Shown: positions 34,663 through 47,953 of the stretch, one piece after another
How positions within the stretch are numbered: position 1 is the stretch's first letter
How the letters are laid out: every line of letters starts with the position of its first letter
From: Cryptomeria japonica
Lineage: Eukaryota; Streptophyta; Pinopsida; Cupressales; Cupressaceae
Direction: 5' to 3'
Assembly: GCF_030272615.1 (NCBI RefSeq)
Contig: NC_081412.1
Span: 140,224,747 to 140,288,746, forward strand
Length of the DNA stretch: 64,000 nt
Position numbers and translations under genes: made by a program
Notes under the pieces: generated by a model
What the model saw: the letters and a program-made list of their open reading frames with translations, nothing else
Told to the model about the DNA's origin: nothing
Databases searched by the model: none

Positions 34663-35961
34663 TATTTTCACTGTAAAGTTTTATCATGTTTTTAAACATC
34701 CATCACCCTTATAAATGGGTTTGTGAACAATGAAATGACATTGCATGATTATGCAAGAACCAAAATGTTTAAAATCTTCCACACATTGTTAATCATATCT
34801 TTTGTTTTCTTAATATTGAAATGGTTATTGGCTTTCTTAAACATGATGTTGATTAATTTTATTGAGGATTTTGCAATTTAGAAGACTTTACCATTAATTT
34901 ATTGATAGAAATGGTGTGTAGTTATGAGGTTGCAAGCATGTTGCTAGAACTTGAGCATACTACTTATGAATAGTCAAGTACTTAGTGGATAAAATGTTGT
35001 GGAGGGCATCAAAACATTGTTTGAACTTGTAAAGATGGTTCCTAAGGTGGGTTTTACCTTTGTGTTCTCACATCTAGTTTCTGATTCATGGGGCATCAAC
35101 ATGTAGGATTTCCCAAACACAAGTGTGGAAATTAAAAGTTATGTAAGAGAGAAAGTCAAAGATATCACGTGGACGAAACAACTTGGGCAAAAAAGAGAAC
35201 ATTATGTTATACATTTCAATCCCACATACAACAATGAGTAGAAGTACTATTTGGGAGCATATATAAGGTAGAAAGCTAAAATGCTAATAACTCAACTAAG
35301 AATTGGTTCACAGGATCTGAGGTGTGAAACAAGAGTAGTGAGCAAATAGGATTTGTTCTTTCTATTCATCGGGATTAGTGGAGACAGAGTAGCACAACAT
35401 AATGGAGTGTAAGGCATACGAGGACTAGTACAAGAAGAAGAGAAGATAGCTAAAGCCAGATCCTTAGTGACCCTATTTTAAGAGAAGAAGATAGCAAAAA
35501 TGACAAGTTACTTGATCTCAAAATCCATAGTAGAAGAAGAAGAAAAATTGGCAAAGAGATAGAAAACATCAAGAAATAATTGGTTGAGTTGTCAAATGTT
35601 TGTTTTGTTCAAGCGGTTTCAGTTCCAATTCTTGGGTCAATAGACTAGTTGGTCTCATGGGTGTTAATAAAAACATTTCAATTCATGATGTGGTGTTTAG
35701 ATCATTTTTTGTTGTCTTCTTTTGAGCTATGTGCACACTATGACATATTGAAACCACTGCTCATTGAACATGAGAGAACCCATACCTACATTTTCATCGA
35801 TGAGTTTAACATTTGCAAATAGTACAAGTGTAGGTGTTTTTCATATATAGGGGAGATGACCTAGAAATTGTGTACACTAACTTAGAGATCATGCAATATC
35901 TAATTGATGTAAGTCAAAAACCTCAAATGTTCACCAAAGCTTTTTATCTACCTATAGCTAT
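34663..35961. other. No gene recognised
   Basis: AT-rich sequence with scattered plus-strand pieces that look once coding, such as GDDLEIVYTNLEIMQYLIDVSQKPQMF at about 35852-35932. I cannot assign a family. Element E starts directly after, at 35962. Confidence 0.35.
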
Positions 35962-37429
35962 TGTAGACACCTAAAATCTGCACACTTAATTAAATGAATT
36001 TATCCACCTATTAATTAAACTAAGGTTTTATTAATGTCCTTTTTCTTCTATCTAGCCATTAATCAAATTCAACATTTGATTAATTCTCCTTTCTTCTATT
36101 AATTAAAAAAATCCTATTTATTTGATTAAATCCCCTTTCCACATTTAATTGAATTTACATTTAATTAAATTCATTTCTTGCATATAATAAATCAAATTTA
36201 TTTATAACACCCCCCCCTCAATCGCACTTTCCTACAAATGCAAGTTGCATCTATTTTAGTTGAAATAAAACATTTTATTTTAACTAAAATCTTAATATCT
36301 CCCACTTGCATTCTCCTAAATTCATGACTAAACCTCTTCTAGAGCCTTCTAGATTCTTCTAAACCACTCTAATTAGCCTAAACCATTCCCTAATCATTTG
36401 CACATTCCCTAAGAAAGGTCACTTCTCACAAAAGCCTCAAAGTCTTTGAAATGCATTGAAGGCTTGGTGTCTCCAACAAGTTAACCCTGACAGTCTCCCA
36501 AACCATTAATGGCTAACTCAACCTTACCACATGATTAGAGACTTTCTCTCTAACTCAACCCTCATCTAACCTAGGGGTCTCATCAAGCACTCATTGCTTT
36601 GACCCTAGTTATCCTATTAACCCTTGCACAAGAGTTTACCCTTTGGGTAAAAGTTTTATCCACTGGTTATCCAGTAACTCAACCATAACCTTACCTCCTA
36701 AGGTAACCACCATGTCTTCTCAGGCATTTAATGCCTCTTACATCTCCTCTCAAGCCTCCTCATGGTGACATTTGTCAACCTAGGATTGGATTGAAAACCT
36801 CACAAGGATTGAATAAATTTCAATCCTGACCCCTGTTAAAGATTACTCAATCTTAACCCTTCATTTGACCATTCTTCTATAAATAGAGCTCCATTTCCTC
36901 CATTTTATCAAATCCAAGTTTTTATGCATCCAGGTTATCAAGAATTTGCATTTGCCTCTCTCATAAGCTTACACATTTTAGATAGCAATAACATTTTCAT
37001 AGCATGTTAGTTTCTTTATCATATCTTAGTAATATCATAGTATCATCATGTTAGGATAGCATGTCATGTTAGATTAATTTTCATATCACTCTCATGCTAG
37101 TTTAATATCACACTAATCTTGTTATTTTGCACCATATCATTAGCTAGTTTCATATTCATATCATGCTAAGATCTCAGTTTCATAGCATTTATATCTTTTA
37201 TCATATATCCCTCGTTCTTTAGGTAGTCATTTTAGAGATCAAGTGCTCTTCCAAGCTGAGAGCCACCTTGATTTGAAGGATCCTCTGAGATAGAGAACAA
37301 TGAGACGCTTTTAGAGTTTTTGGTTGATTAATATGTCATTCTCATTTGAATCCTCTAACATTATGTTTCATTGGTATGCTTGATGTGTGCTTGTTTGTTT
37401 TGCAGGTGATCACTCAATCTGAGCATACA
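35962..37429 (+). repeat. Element E 5' LTR (TAT-type Ty3/gypsy)
   Basis: About 1468 bp, TGTAGACACC to GAGCATACA, followed four bases later by a primer-binding site of the same type as in element D. It contains a classic TATA box, tataaata (36878-36885), about 550 bp before its end. The partner LTR is not in the window. Confidence 0.75.
36878..36885 (+). promoter_or_regulatory. TATA box in element E LTR
   Basis: ctataaatagagctcc is a textbook plant TATA context and would place transcript start near 36910, leaving about 0.5 kb of R-U5. Confidence 0.6.
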
Positions 37430-37433
37430 TTTT

Positions 37434-37451
37434 TGGCACCTACTGTGGGGC
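37434..37451 (+). promoter_or_regulatory. Primer-binding site of element E
   Basis: tggcacctactgtggggc, aligning with element D's tggtgcccaccgtggggc. Both follow the form often seen in TAT-branch elements, tggcgcccaccgtggggc (from memory). Confidence 0.75.
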
Positions 37452-39850
37452 TCAGCCCCATTTTTAGACATTTCTAACTTTTTCTCCATAGGTTCAAACA
37501 CAGGATTTTTGAACACACATTTGCTCAGTTTGGCGCATTTAATCCCTTTTTTGGCACATATAACCTGTATTTTAGCACATATAACCCCTGTTCTAGTGCA
37601 TAAAACCTGTCTTTTACTGCATTTGCTGTTTGTTCTAGCGCACGTGTAAATTCTTCTAGTGCATTTACATCATGTGTAGTGCATATACTAACCGTTCTGT
37701 CACGTTTGTAAAAATGTATGGTGCATTTATACTCCATTGTAGCGCATATGCAACAGAGTTAAAAATTTGTAACAAGGTCCCGAAAATTAGGCTTGTCTAG
37801 TTCACCTTGGATTGAGATTTTACTAACTAGTTTCTTGTAGGTTTTTAACAATGTTTTTTGCAGGATAAAAGGAGTTAGTTAAGTTTTTGTTTGCTTACTT
37901 TCCTAAGTTAGCTTAAAAAGAACTCATGTTTTATTTAGCAAGTTAAAAGAACTTCATATCTCTTTTGTGTGCATAAAAAGAACTCCACTTTTCTTTGGGT
38001 TGTAAAAAGAACTTCACCTCCTGTTGCAAAAAGTTTAAAAAAACAACAAATTTTAATTTTGTTGAGGAAGATCATTGTTATTTGGACTTCAAATAAACAA
38101 GACAAATTTATTTTTCTTGCAAAGGATAAAAAGAACAATCCACCTATTTCTTGCAAGTTAAAAAGAACAAGCTATTTTCAAGTTCTTGCAAAGTGATTTT
38201 CGTTTCTTGCAAAACAACTTTATTTTGTCGACCAGGATTTCATTTCCTAAGCTTAGAAAATCAATTACTTTGTGAGGTAAAAAGAACACCATGATTTTTG
38301 GAGCAACATCTCCAAATAGGACTTAGAAAATCATTGCTTTGAAAGGACTAAAAAGAACAATTGTTTGCTTTGCATCGAAGGTGTTAGGTATATGCTCGCC
38401 CCTTAATTGTGTGATAAAAACGCCAAACACACCATTACTTGCTTTCTTTCAATTTAGCATTAAGATACATCCTTTAGCAAGCCTGCCCTACTGAGGTGCC
38501 TATAAGGCCAATGTGAGGGGAACGACCTAAGTGGGGAATGACTTTATCGCCAAGTATTCCAACCCACTATAATCAAATGTGGAGGATGATGAAAATCCCC
38601 TCCAATGGTTTTTGCTCAATGATTACCCTTTCCCTAGTATCCTTGAGATATGTAAAGCCTTTGTTTTAAAGGTTGGGAAGCCTCTTAAGGGAGTTTATCA
38701 CTGAAGACCGAACAAAAGCCTAATTACGAACTTTAAATATAGAAGCCTCGCCAAGTCAATATCCAGACATTGATAATATCATAGTGCAAGGGTGGGGAAG
38801 AATCCACCCCCAAGACACTCACCATACATCTCCCAGGATAATGATTCAATTGAGGAGCAATCCACTTTGAATTAACTTTCGGACAAAGGCAAAAAATGGG
38901 TGCCCTCTAGGAGGTGACATGACTGTTTGAGTTGAAGGAGTATCCAGATGTGGGCTATGGTATTATTGATGACCCTTGATTAAAGAGTCTACTTGGTGTG
39001 TTTTTTTTGTGTCTAAACCAGTGAAAACATTGGGGATTTGAACACATCCTCAAACAAACATACACTCAATGTTTAGAATAAAAATAACCATTGTCTTCAT
39101 GCTTGCTGTGTATTTTTTTCAGAATTCATAAAAAATCTTGCAAAACATCAAAATCAGTTCAAAACTTAGTTTGAATCAGGAGAAACATAGAATAGCGCAT
39201 TTGAACAAACCTGTAGCACATTTAAACTATTCAATAGTGCATACAACAAAAACAGTGGCACATTTGAACAATCATGTGGCGCATATGAAACATCCCCTGG
39301 CACATTTAAACAATCCTGTGGCGCATTTGAAATAGAGGCTTATCCGAAGCAAGTTTACAAAATCCAACAGTTGATTCAGATACCCTTTTAGGAGGTCTTC
39401 CAACTTCCACTATCTTAGATTAGGTTTCTTTCAAACAAATTGGAGGGATATCAATAGTGATTATAAGTTTCACAATTCAACCCATATTCACATCAAATAC
39501 CTAGCTAGGTATCCAAGTTAGTCAAATCGGTCTAGTTTCCACTATCAGGATACATCATCCTTCAATCAAGGAACTTTATCATATCATTTGACGTACTTAG
39601 TCATATAAATAGGGGAATATCAAACCTCCTATTCGACTTAGTCAACTTGGATCAATCAAACAAAGTATTTGTTATCAAGTCAACCTATCAAAAACATCAA
39701 CTTTGATCACTCATATGACCATACCTCGTCGCTTGAAAATAATAAGATTAGTTAAAGGAAATGAGTCCTAGCATAAATCAAGATCAAGATATCATGACTA
39801 TCCAATCTAATCCCATTTTTTTATCAAGATCCCACCTGTCAAGAATATTA
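37452..39850 (+). other. Element E leader, first part
   Basis: Non-coding leader. It has two clusters of the word (a/g)gcgcattt and its variants (37525-37748 and 39190-39335) and an aaaagaac-rich stretch (37910-38370). It also has a block at 38463-38820 conserved with the leader of element D. No supported gene. The leader is cut at 39855 by element D and appears to resume at 57489. Confidence 0.65.
38463..38820 (+). promoter_or_regulatory. Conserved structured leader block (element E copy)
   Basis: Contains ctttagcaagcctgccct, atgtgaggggaacgaccta and agtattccaacccactata, all shared with the element D leader. Hairpin 1: ggaggat (38581-38587), loop around gatgaaa, atcccctcc (to 38603). Hairpin 2: gggtgg (38790-38795), loop ggaagaat, ccaccc (38804-38809). 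A function in RNA packaging or dimer formation is a guess. Confidence 0.6.
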
Positions 39851-39855
39851 TGATG

Positions 39856-41023
39856 TGTGTGTGTGAAAAAGTGGTCTATAGCTGCAAGCACACCACTTCA
39901 ATTAAGTCATTATATGTATGGTTAGTAATCAATAATCAATAAGTAATAAACCATAACAAAGCGACTAATTTCCTTCTAAAAGATGTGAGTATAAGATTGC
40001 TCTCAGAGTTTTATAAGCAATACCAGTGACTAGACTGCACCAAGACGAAGGATTTAATCTATATGATATTTAACTATATGGATGCAAAAATGGATGAATA
40101 ATTCAAGCAATAATCAATTCAAGCAATATGGATTCAAATAATAATGGATGCAAATAATCTAAAAAGCACAATCATATTCAATGACTCCAGAGCAAAATTG
40201 GCGTGATAATAATCTCCAAGCGTGTTCTCAAAAATCTCTGGGGTGAATTGAAATGAGAGCTGAAGACTGAATTGTAGAGAATTACAAAAAAAGCTCCATT
40301 TAGGATTAATTGAAAATAATTGAGAAATCAGGTTTAGTTAACCTTGAGATAGATTCCAATTATAGTTTAATTGAAATGCATTCAAATAAGAAGTTCAAGT
40401 TGCATTTGGAAATAATATTAAATTAATTCCATGCACTTGTGATAAAAATAGATAATTCCATGCATTTGTGATAAAAATAGATAATTCCATGAATATATTT
40501 GATTTATTCAAGAAAAGAGTCTTTTCAATGCAACTGAACTTCTTTTTCTGAAAAGCTTCGAGTTCCAATTTTAGAGAATAATCAATAATTCAAATAAATT
40601 GCTTTTCTGATATCAAGTTCTAAATTTAGAAAAAGAAATAATATCTCAAGTTTGATTTCTCTCTCAATTCAATTCTTTTTTTGTTTATTTTCAATTCAAC
40701 TCTTGCTTTGTAATTAATTCCTCTTTTGTAATAAATTAATTCCTTTTGCATGATTAAATGGCAAATTTATTAATTAATTAAATATGCAAGTATATTTAAT
40801 AAATTAAAATAGGATAATTGATCAAAATGATATTCTTGGAAATGATTCAATTAATTAAATAAATATTTAATTAATATTGAGTAATTGATTTGTCATGTGA
40901 TATTTGATGATTAAAGAATTAATAATGTGCTCAAGGTTGATTTAATTGCCTTTGTTTAGGACCTTGGTGATGTTGTCGAGATTAGGAGCCCATGGTTTAA
41001 ATGACCATTTTTAGGTTATTACA
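39856..41023 (-). repeat. Element D 3' LTR
   Basis: 1168 bp; minus-strand start TGTAATAACC, end CACACACACA beside the TSD. Compared with the 5' LTR it lacks one copy of a short ccatgcatttgtgataaaa repeat unit and has about 20 extra bases near 40850. Confidence 0.92.
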
Positions 41024-41036
41024 TTTGCCCCTCTTT
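41024..41036 (-). promoter_or_regulatory. Polypurine tract of element D
   Basis: Minus strand CAAAGAGGGGCAAA lies directly before the 3' LTR start TGTAATAACC; this is the plus-strand primer in reverse transcription. Confidence 0.8.
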
Positions 41037-42782
41037 GAATTAATGTGCGAGCAACGTGTTGGTTCAAAGAATAGTTGATGTGTAGGAGATGCCAGTTTTG
41101 AACTTGATTGATCACGAACTAGATGAAGAGCAAGGTGTTTAGCTTGATTCGAAGCGATAAAGCTGAATGAAGTCTGATTAAAGCGATACCGATCCCGAAC
41201 TTGATTGAACTTAGGAACGATAGAAAACAAAGATATCAAACTTGAACTTGATTGATCAAGAAGCGGATCTTATTGATCTAGAACTTGATTGATCTAGACT
41301 TAGCGAGTGATGATAAAAATCGATCTTGAACTTGATTGATCAAGACACGATGAAGATAAACTGTCTAGCTTGATCAAGAAACAAACACTGAACACCTGCT
41401 TAGATTGTGTGTGATCAAAGATACTCTTTAAACTTTTGATTGAGTTTAAATGAATAATCAGCTTGATGTAAAGCGATGAAACTGATTAACACTAAGAGAT
41501 TGATTCAGATGAAAGACAAATATCAGCTTGATTTGAAGTGATGAAACTGATATGCCCCTAGCGATTGATTCGATTCAGATAATCAAGAGATCTCAACTTG
41601 ATGTGAAGCAATGAAGGTGAGATGCCCCTTTAGCAATAAGAATTGATTGATTTTCTTTAGAAGATTTTGCTCGAATTTTGATGAAGATTTGAAAATTTTC
41701 TTGACATCTGAGATGTGAGGTCATAAGGTTGTGAGTATGCCCCCTCGGGAGCGAAATCGAAAAATAGCGAGGGTTCTTGATTATAGGCAATGGTGTGGCG
41801 AAAATAAGTTATTTGAGCACAAATTGATTATGAGGAATATTTGAAAAAATTGGCATTGATTGATGAAATTAAGCGCAGAGTTGATCGTAAAATTGATGTG
41901 TAGAATTGAAATTAATAGCCAGCGTTGAAATTGAGCGCAATTTGAAAAAAAAATGAGCATTTGATGAAAAAGCACTAAGTGGTCCAAATTGTGAAATTGA
42001 CTAGCAAAATGATCTCGAATTTCGATTTCGATCCCAAAAATGGAATCAGAATGGTCAAATTAGCTAAGGGTACAATTTTCATGTCTATCGGAGCAAGTTG
42101 AAAATTAGGGTTATGGCTATATATGGGACAAAAGTGTCATTTTCAATTCATTTTAACCCTCCAAGTTTGAAAATTCAAAAAGCCTTCTGCGAAGAAAATG
42201 GTGGTCCCTACTCATCAGCATCGATTTGAGTACCAAAGACGTCATAATCGATCCTGAAACTATGAGCCAGCGGTAAGTGATCGATCTTAAGCCTCTTTAT
42301 GTTTTCAATTTTGAATTTTTTTGCTCATTTTTCAAGTTTTTTGCATGTTTGGGGTCGGGTTTCACATTTTATCGTGCAAGACAGGATTTTGTCTCGTACA
42401 AGTAACTGTTAAATTTTCTTTTGTCATTTAAAGCCATTAGAATTGTCGTTCGGACCTTACCCTCATATCGTACAACAGGTCTGTAAAAAGACCATTTTGT
42501 CGTGCGGGGTCTTATAGTTTGTCGTTTGGGAACGTTTTATCGTACGACAGCTATTCCTGACTCGTACGAGATGCTATCCCTCTATGTTTTGTCGTTCGGG
42601 AGATAGTGAGCATTTTTGAAGGTCTAAACTTGAAAATTTGATTTTGCAGTTGACTTAGTTGGATTTGTGTGACGTTTTACTTCTCTTGTAGGCTTATTTG
42701 GAATGTTTTCTGATGCTTCGTTGTTGGGTTTTTGCAGGTTTGATTACCTCCTGTGCTCTTTAGATGCGTATATCCTCTCACT
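41037..42782 (+). other. Leader region of the antisense gene in element D
   Basis: No gene. 41090-41620 is packed with copies of gaacttgattgatcaaga and cttgat.tgaagcgatgaa. 42366-42604 is a cluster of tcgtacga-like words. A tttttgcag just before the PMD frame at about 42730 looks like a splice acceptor, so this may be the 5' UTR (possibly with an intron) of the plus-strand transcript. Confidence 0.5.
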
Positions 42783-44640
42783 ATGGCATTAGTACGACAT
42801 TTATCTGAGGTTGAGCAAGCTCCAATTGATTTATGTGGTTTGACTCATCTTCTTGGTTTACCAGATATCCGTGTGAATCATGGAATGCTCACGACATTGG
42901 TAGAGCATTTCCATTCAGAGCATAACACGTTTCATCTGCCAATGGGGGAGTTGACTATCACTCCCAAGGATGTATATAGGATCCTCCATATCCCTTTTGC
43001 TGGGGATAAGGTGGATTATGATTCAGGACACCTCCCAGGATTACAGGTAGTGAGGCATGTCTTCACAGATCCTGACATTTTGACCCATTCCATTAGTTGG
43101 GACATATTGATGAGCAGATACAACAAGGAGTTTCCTTTGGTGTGTGTTCTAGCAGGATTTATCGGCTATTTTCTGATGCCAGATAGAGGTCAGCAGGATT
43201 TCTAGTGTGGTTGGGGCAGGATGCTGATGAGATTGATGGAGACCCCTTAGAGACTAGGCTAGGGTTCTTTCTTATTGGATCACATGTATCATGAGATGCA
43301 TGGGATTGTATATAGAGATGGCAGGAGCATGGCCGTAGGTGTATATATTTTACAGGTTTGGGCTTGGGAGCATCTTCCTGTTTGTCAGCTGATAGTAGAT
43401 GATAGTAGAGAGCTTGGGCAGTCGATTATATATAGGTATGTCGGTTATGTTACGTAGCCCCATCAGGGCAAGACAAATTTTTGGCGGTGATAGTTAGATG
43501 ATTTGATAGCTGTGGCGTGGAGACCTTATAGAGGTTTGGAGCCATGGGATGACTGGCAGTTGGTTCGCAGAGACCTTTTTGTTACGCGTCCACTTATTGG
43601 GAGATTGCAGACTATTGTTGAGCGGTTCGTCGTTTCTCGAGTGATGAGGCAGTATGGTAGGCCTCAGGGGATCTCGCAGGAGTATACAACTTATGCGTGT
43701 TATGCGGATGAGGAGAGACAGGGATGGTCTCCACGGTTGTCCTATGCTTTAGCTATGCAGGAGCTAACTAGTCTACAACGCCTTAGGTGGGATTATATGG
43801 ATGATGTTGCGGATGCGGGGGTATTGCCCCAGTACAGAGATTGGTTCCAGCAGCATCCTTTTCCTAGGTTTACAGATCCGGGTGAGCAGGCGCCTCACAT
43901 AGAGGATATTGAGGATGATGCTCTCGCACTAGGACAGGGACAGTGACAGGGTCAGAGGCAGGGCCAGAGACAAGGACAAGGTTAGAGAGCTGAGGCTCTG
44001 AGGCGGATAGGTGGTGATCTTGGTACTAGTAGCAACAAGGTTCCAGCTGAGGGTGGACAACAGAGGGGCGAGGGCGGATCCCTTGGGCGAGTAGGAGTGA
44101 GATTGGGCAGAGCTGAGGAGGAGCGAGCAACTCCGAGACAGGTCCGTCAGCGATGAGAGGAGCAGGGTGGTACTGGAGGTGGAGATGGGGATGGAGAGCC
44201 TATGAGAGAGTAGGGGATGGACGCAGGGCGATCAATGAGAGCACGTCTTGCAGAGCTGCAGTCACAGTTGATAGTGGCTCAGACTCAACTGGCGGAGCAA
44301 GACCGGTAGCTTGCAGAGGTGAGGGCTGAGCGAGATCGTCAGCTTACGGAGCTGAGGGCAGAGCATGATCGGCAGCTGGTTGAGCTGAGAGCAGAGCGCG
44401 ATCATCAGCTTGTGGCGATGAGAGCGGAGCAAGACACTCTCCAACAGGAGGTTTTGCATTAGAACAGCAGGGCAACCTACTATGTTGCAGCATACAACAT
44501 GGCAGTTCCAGTAGCGCAGCAGGTGATCCCTTATTCACAGTATATGACACGTTTAGAGGGAGCTTGTGCACCTCGACAGGATCTCGGTCATCAGGCTCCT
44601 CCTCCTCCACTAGGCGATGAGGGAGAGGCCCAGAGCTAGA
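42783..44640 (+). pseudogene. Plant mobile domain (PMD) gene, antisense in element D
   Basis: From ATG 42783 the frame reads MALVRHLSEVEQAP, HLLGLPDIRVNHGML and the PMD signature NTFHLPMGELTITPKDVYRI followed by LHIPFAGD. After a stop (43203) it continues as VYILQVWAWEHLPV (43275-43457) and then VERFVVSRVMRQYGRPQ (43503-43946). These are the conserved PMD segments in order. The tail (43947-44640) is G/Q/R-rich, then coiled-coil with repeats like LRAEHDRQLVELRAERD. PMD proteins (the MAIN/MAIL family) act in silencing and development in plants, and the domain is also known from transposons. Stops at 43203, 43458 and in the tail suggest decay. Confidence 0.85.
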
Positions 44641-44766
44641 TATTGTTTTTTTGTAGCTCGGATATTTTTTGTAGACACACCCATTTTTTTGTAGCCTATA
44701 CAATTCTTTCTCCGATGGGAGTTTGTATATGTCATTCAACATCATTTGGTACTCTTAGACTTGACA

Positions 44767-44822
<56 letters not shown>

Positions 44823-46189
44823 TCTGCTTTGACTTCATCGTACTTGTGTTAATTCTTTTATGAGATGTCTTTTATATGCTTTATTCTATATGTATGCATT
44901 TCTTTTCAATATGAATGTATGTAATGCAAATGATTATGAATGTCTATTTTTGTTTCTTTTCATATGCAACTAAATGAATGAGTATGAGTAATATGAAATG
45001 TATGAATCTATATTAAAAATGTTTATGTATGCAGCTAAACATCTCAAAAAACAAATACTCTATTGAAGAAATGATGATAAATAGACCACTTAGCATAAGA
45101 AATGATTATGCTTTTAGCTCTCATAAACTTAAGAGATCATTATTATCACACCGAAATCACTCTAAATTCAAAAAATATGTAGAATGATATGAAAAATGCA
45201 ACCTAAACCTAGTCACTGGATTTAAAATGCTTAAGATTCATCACCGAGCATAATGAACACAATAGGTAGGTTAGAGTTCCTTTCTTTTTCAATGTGCAAT
45301 ATGTATTATCTTGTCCGCAATGACCCTTTTTTCGTTCATATCCTTGGACAGATTTCACAGGGACCCGAATTGTATCATAAATAAATTCCCTCAAAATAGA
45401 CAAAGAACTGATGTGGACCTCCCTGTAGCATACAAATAAGTGGAGTTGAGGTATGTGAGGCGATTTCACCTTGATGTGAAGGCTCTTATCACAGACACCC
45501 AGCTAATTTAGATGTTTCCAGATCATCGGAATCATTCCTACAAGAAGAAAATAAAGAAAATATTATGCCCCCAATCCTTGCTCCTCATAGTCACGATAGA
45601 CTTCCTCGAGTTACTCAGAGAGATAATAATCGAAAACCAATATAAAAGATAGCATACAAAGAAAATTTTCATTCATAGCTCAAACTGTTTAGTGATTTCC
45701 ATTATGTTGTTTTGCTTGTTTACTCAGTGATAAAACTTTGTGGTAGTTAGGAAACAGGTGACTAACTCAGAGTGGATGACCAAGTTTCATTGATGGAAAG
45801 GTGACTTGGTTGACATTGCTTAGGACATGTGAATTTCTCTGTCGAGTAACCTATGACTAGGACGTTGATCAATTTCAATTCATGAGGGTTCCAACGAACC
45901 AGGATGTCATGAAAGTGACTGAAAAATATGTACAAGCGAAAGCAAAGATGCATGAAAATGAGAAATGACAACGTTGCGTTGATAGATGGAGCGCTTGAGT
46001 ACAAGAGGTGCTTGTTTGCCAGGTTTTCACTTGCTTGGCAAAGATTCATTTTTTTTTACCAAGGTGCCTGTTTACCAGGTTTTCACTGGGGCATTTTCTC
46101 TCTTTATTTTTTATTTTTTTCTGGTTTTTTTTTGTATTTTATGACTTTTCTGATTTTTTTGATTTTTTTTCAGGACTTTTTCCAGCTGT
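44641..46189. other. Spacer between PMD gene and integrase in element D
   Basis: No gene supported. Contains the (AT)n tract at 44769-44818 and a plus-strand repeated phrase gtgc.tgttt.ccaggttttcact (46008 and 46064). Opposing transcripts of the two genes would end here. Confidence 0.5.
44769..44818. repeat. (AT)25 microsatellite
   Basis: An uninterrupted run of about 25 AT repeats. Confidence 0.97.
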
Positions 46190-47300
46190 ACATGTTGGTG
46201 GCACATAGAATGCTAAGCGAAGAATTTCTTCAAGTGGATGGTGTTAATTGGTTCACAGAGTTATTCTCCTTCCGAATTTGAGAGTTGATAGACACTAGAG
46301 CCGAATACTACAGTAACAATGTAGGGACCCAGCTAGTTGGGTTCAAACTTCCCTTTGTTGTCTCGAAACTATTGATTTTTAGAATTTTCTCTCAAAACTA
46401 GGTCACCAACCTAAAATTCTCTTTGTCTAACTTTATTGTTATATCCTATGGACATTCTCTTCTGATATACTTTGAGATGATCAAACGCCACTTGCCGATG
46501 CTCATCCAACAATTCAAGTTCTTGCAATCTAGATTTTCTATGATCTTCATTAGTAATAAGACCTTGCAAAGAAACTCTTAAAGATGGTATTTCTACTTCA
46601 ATAGGTAATACTGCTTCGGACCCATACACCAAAGAGAAAGGTGTAGCCCCAGTAGGTGTTCTGATACTTGCTCTGTAAGCCCATAGTGCAAGATTGAGCT
46701 ACAGATGCCAATCCTTCACAGATTTGTTCACTGTTCTGTGCAAGATAGTAAGTAGGTTTTTGTTAGATGTCTCAGCGTGTCCATTACCTTGAGAGTAATA
46801 TACTGATGGCCAGTGTTGTTTTATTTTGAATTTCTCACAAAGCTCATCCAGATATTTATTCTTAAACTGTCCTCCATTATCAGTCACGATGGACGAAGGT
46901 ATCCCATACCTGCAGATGATATAGTTTAGGATGAACAAGGCAACTTGTTTACCGGTTCCTTTGATGAGCAAAACTGCCTCTACCCACTTGGTGAAATACT
47001 TAGTGGCAGTTATGATGAATTCCGTTGGATGAAGTAGGATATATCTGACCAATGAAATCAAAGGCCCATTGTTGAAAAGGCTAGTGTGTAATAAATGGTA
47101 TAAGGTCCCTTGTCGGGGCATGTATGAGATTTCCATGAAGCTGACATTTCTCACAAGTCTTAGCAAATTTGATGGCGTCTTTTTCCTTGTCTGGCCAGTA
47201 GTAGCTAGCCCGTAGTAGTTTCCGAGCTAAAGTAAGACCATTCGAATGAGATCCACAAATACCTTCACGAACTTCCGATAATGCACATTTAGATTCATCA
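46190..47300 (-). pseudogene. Element D integrase
   Basis: Zinc-binding region EVREGICGSHSNGLTLARK, then YYWP and CEKCQLHG; the first histidine position appears to be arginine. Core: ITATKYFTKWVEA (D expected at the K), VTDNGGQFKNKYL (second D present) and YSQGNGHAETSNK (E present). C-terminal part: VYGSEAVLPIEVEIPS, REFxVGDLVLRxN and GKFEPNWLGPYIV. Substitution of the first catalytic acid and several stops make it inactive. Confidence 0.85.
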
Positions 47301-47953
47301 GTTTCTAGACATCTAAGCAATGTACCATCCAAACCTCTTCTAAATAAATCATTAGCTATGATAACATACCATGAAGCATTTCGAGTTAGGTTTCTTTTCT
47401 CATTGCGGGTAACATTTCTAGGGATAATTTGGTCGCATAGATAAGAGTAGATGTGATTGTATCGGGATGAGTCATGTCCAATAATAGAACATACTATTTG
47501 GGTCTCAGGAGAATCATAGGCGGGGTAATTTAACTCTTCCACCAGGAAATCAAAGCAAAAATTGGACTCTTGTAACTCGAGTATAGATGCCAAGGTGGCC
47601 ATAGCATCTGTTGCTCTGTTTGTGGATCTAGGAATCTGTTGGAATGATACAAAAGCAAAGTACTTCTTGAGATCGTCAAACATCCTCTTGTAAGGCATCA
47701 ATTTCTCATCTCGATTCTGATATGTATCATTGATTTGATTAACCACCAGCTGAGAATCTCCATAGATATACAATTCTGCAACCTTCCATTCAATAGCTAG
47801 TTTTATCCCATTCACCAAAGCTTCATATTCTGCAATGTTATTTATGCAAGGGAATAGAATCTTATAAGACTTTAGGATTGAATACTTCTGAGGAGTAATG
47901 AATAATATGCCAGCACCTGAACCATTTTGAGTAAAGGACCCATCAAAGAACAT
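47301..47953 (-). pseudogene. Element D second (archaeal-type) RNase H
   Basis: The frame starting at 47953 reads MFFDGSFTQNGSGAGILF (first D), NIAEYEALVNGIKLAIEW (E), ELYIYGDSQLVVNQIN (D) and STNRATDAMATLAS (last D). This extra RNase H between the native one and integrase identifies the TAT branch. The catalytic acids look intact here, although neighbouring domains are broken. Confidence 0.85.
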
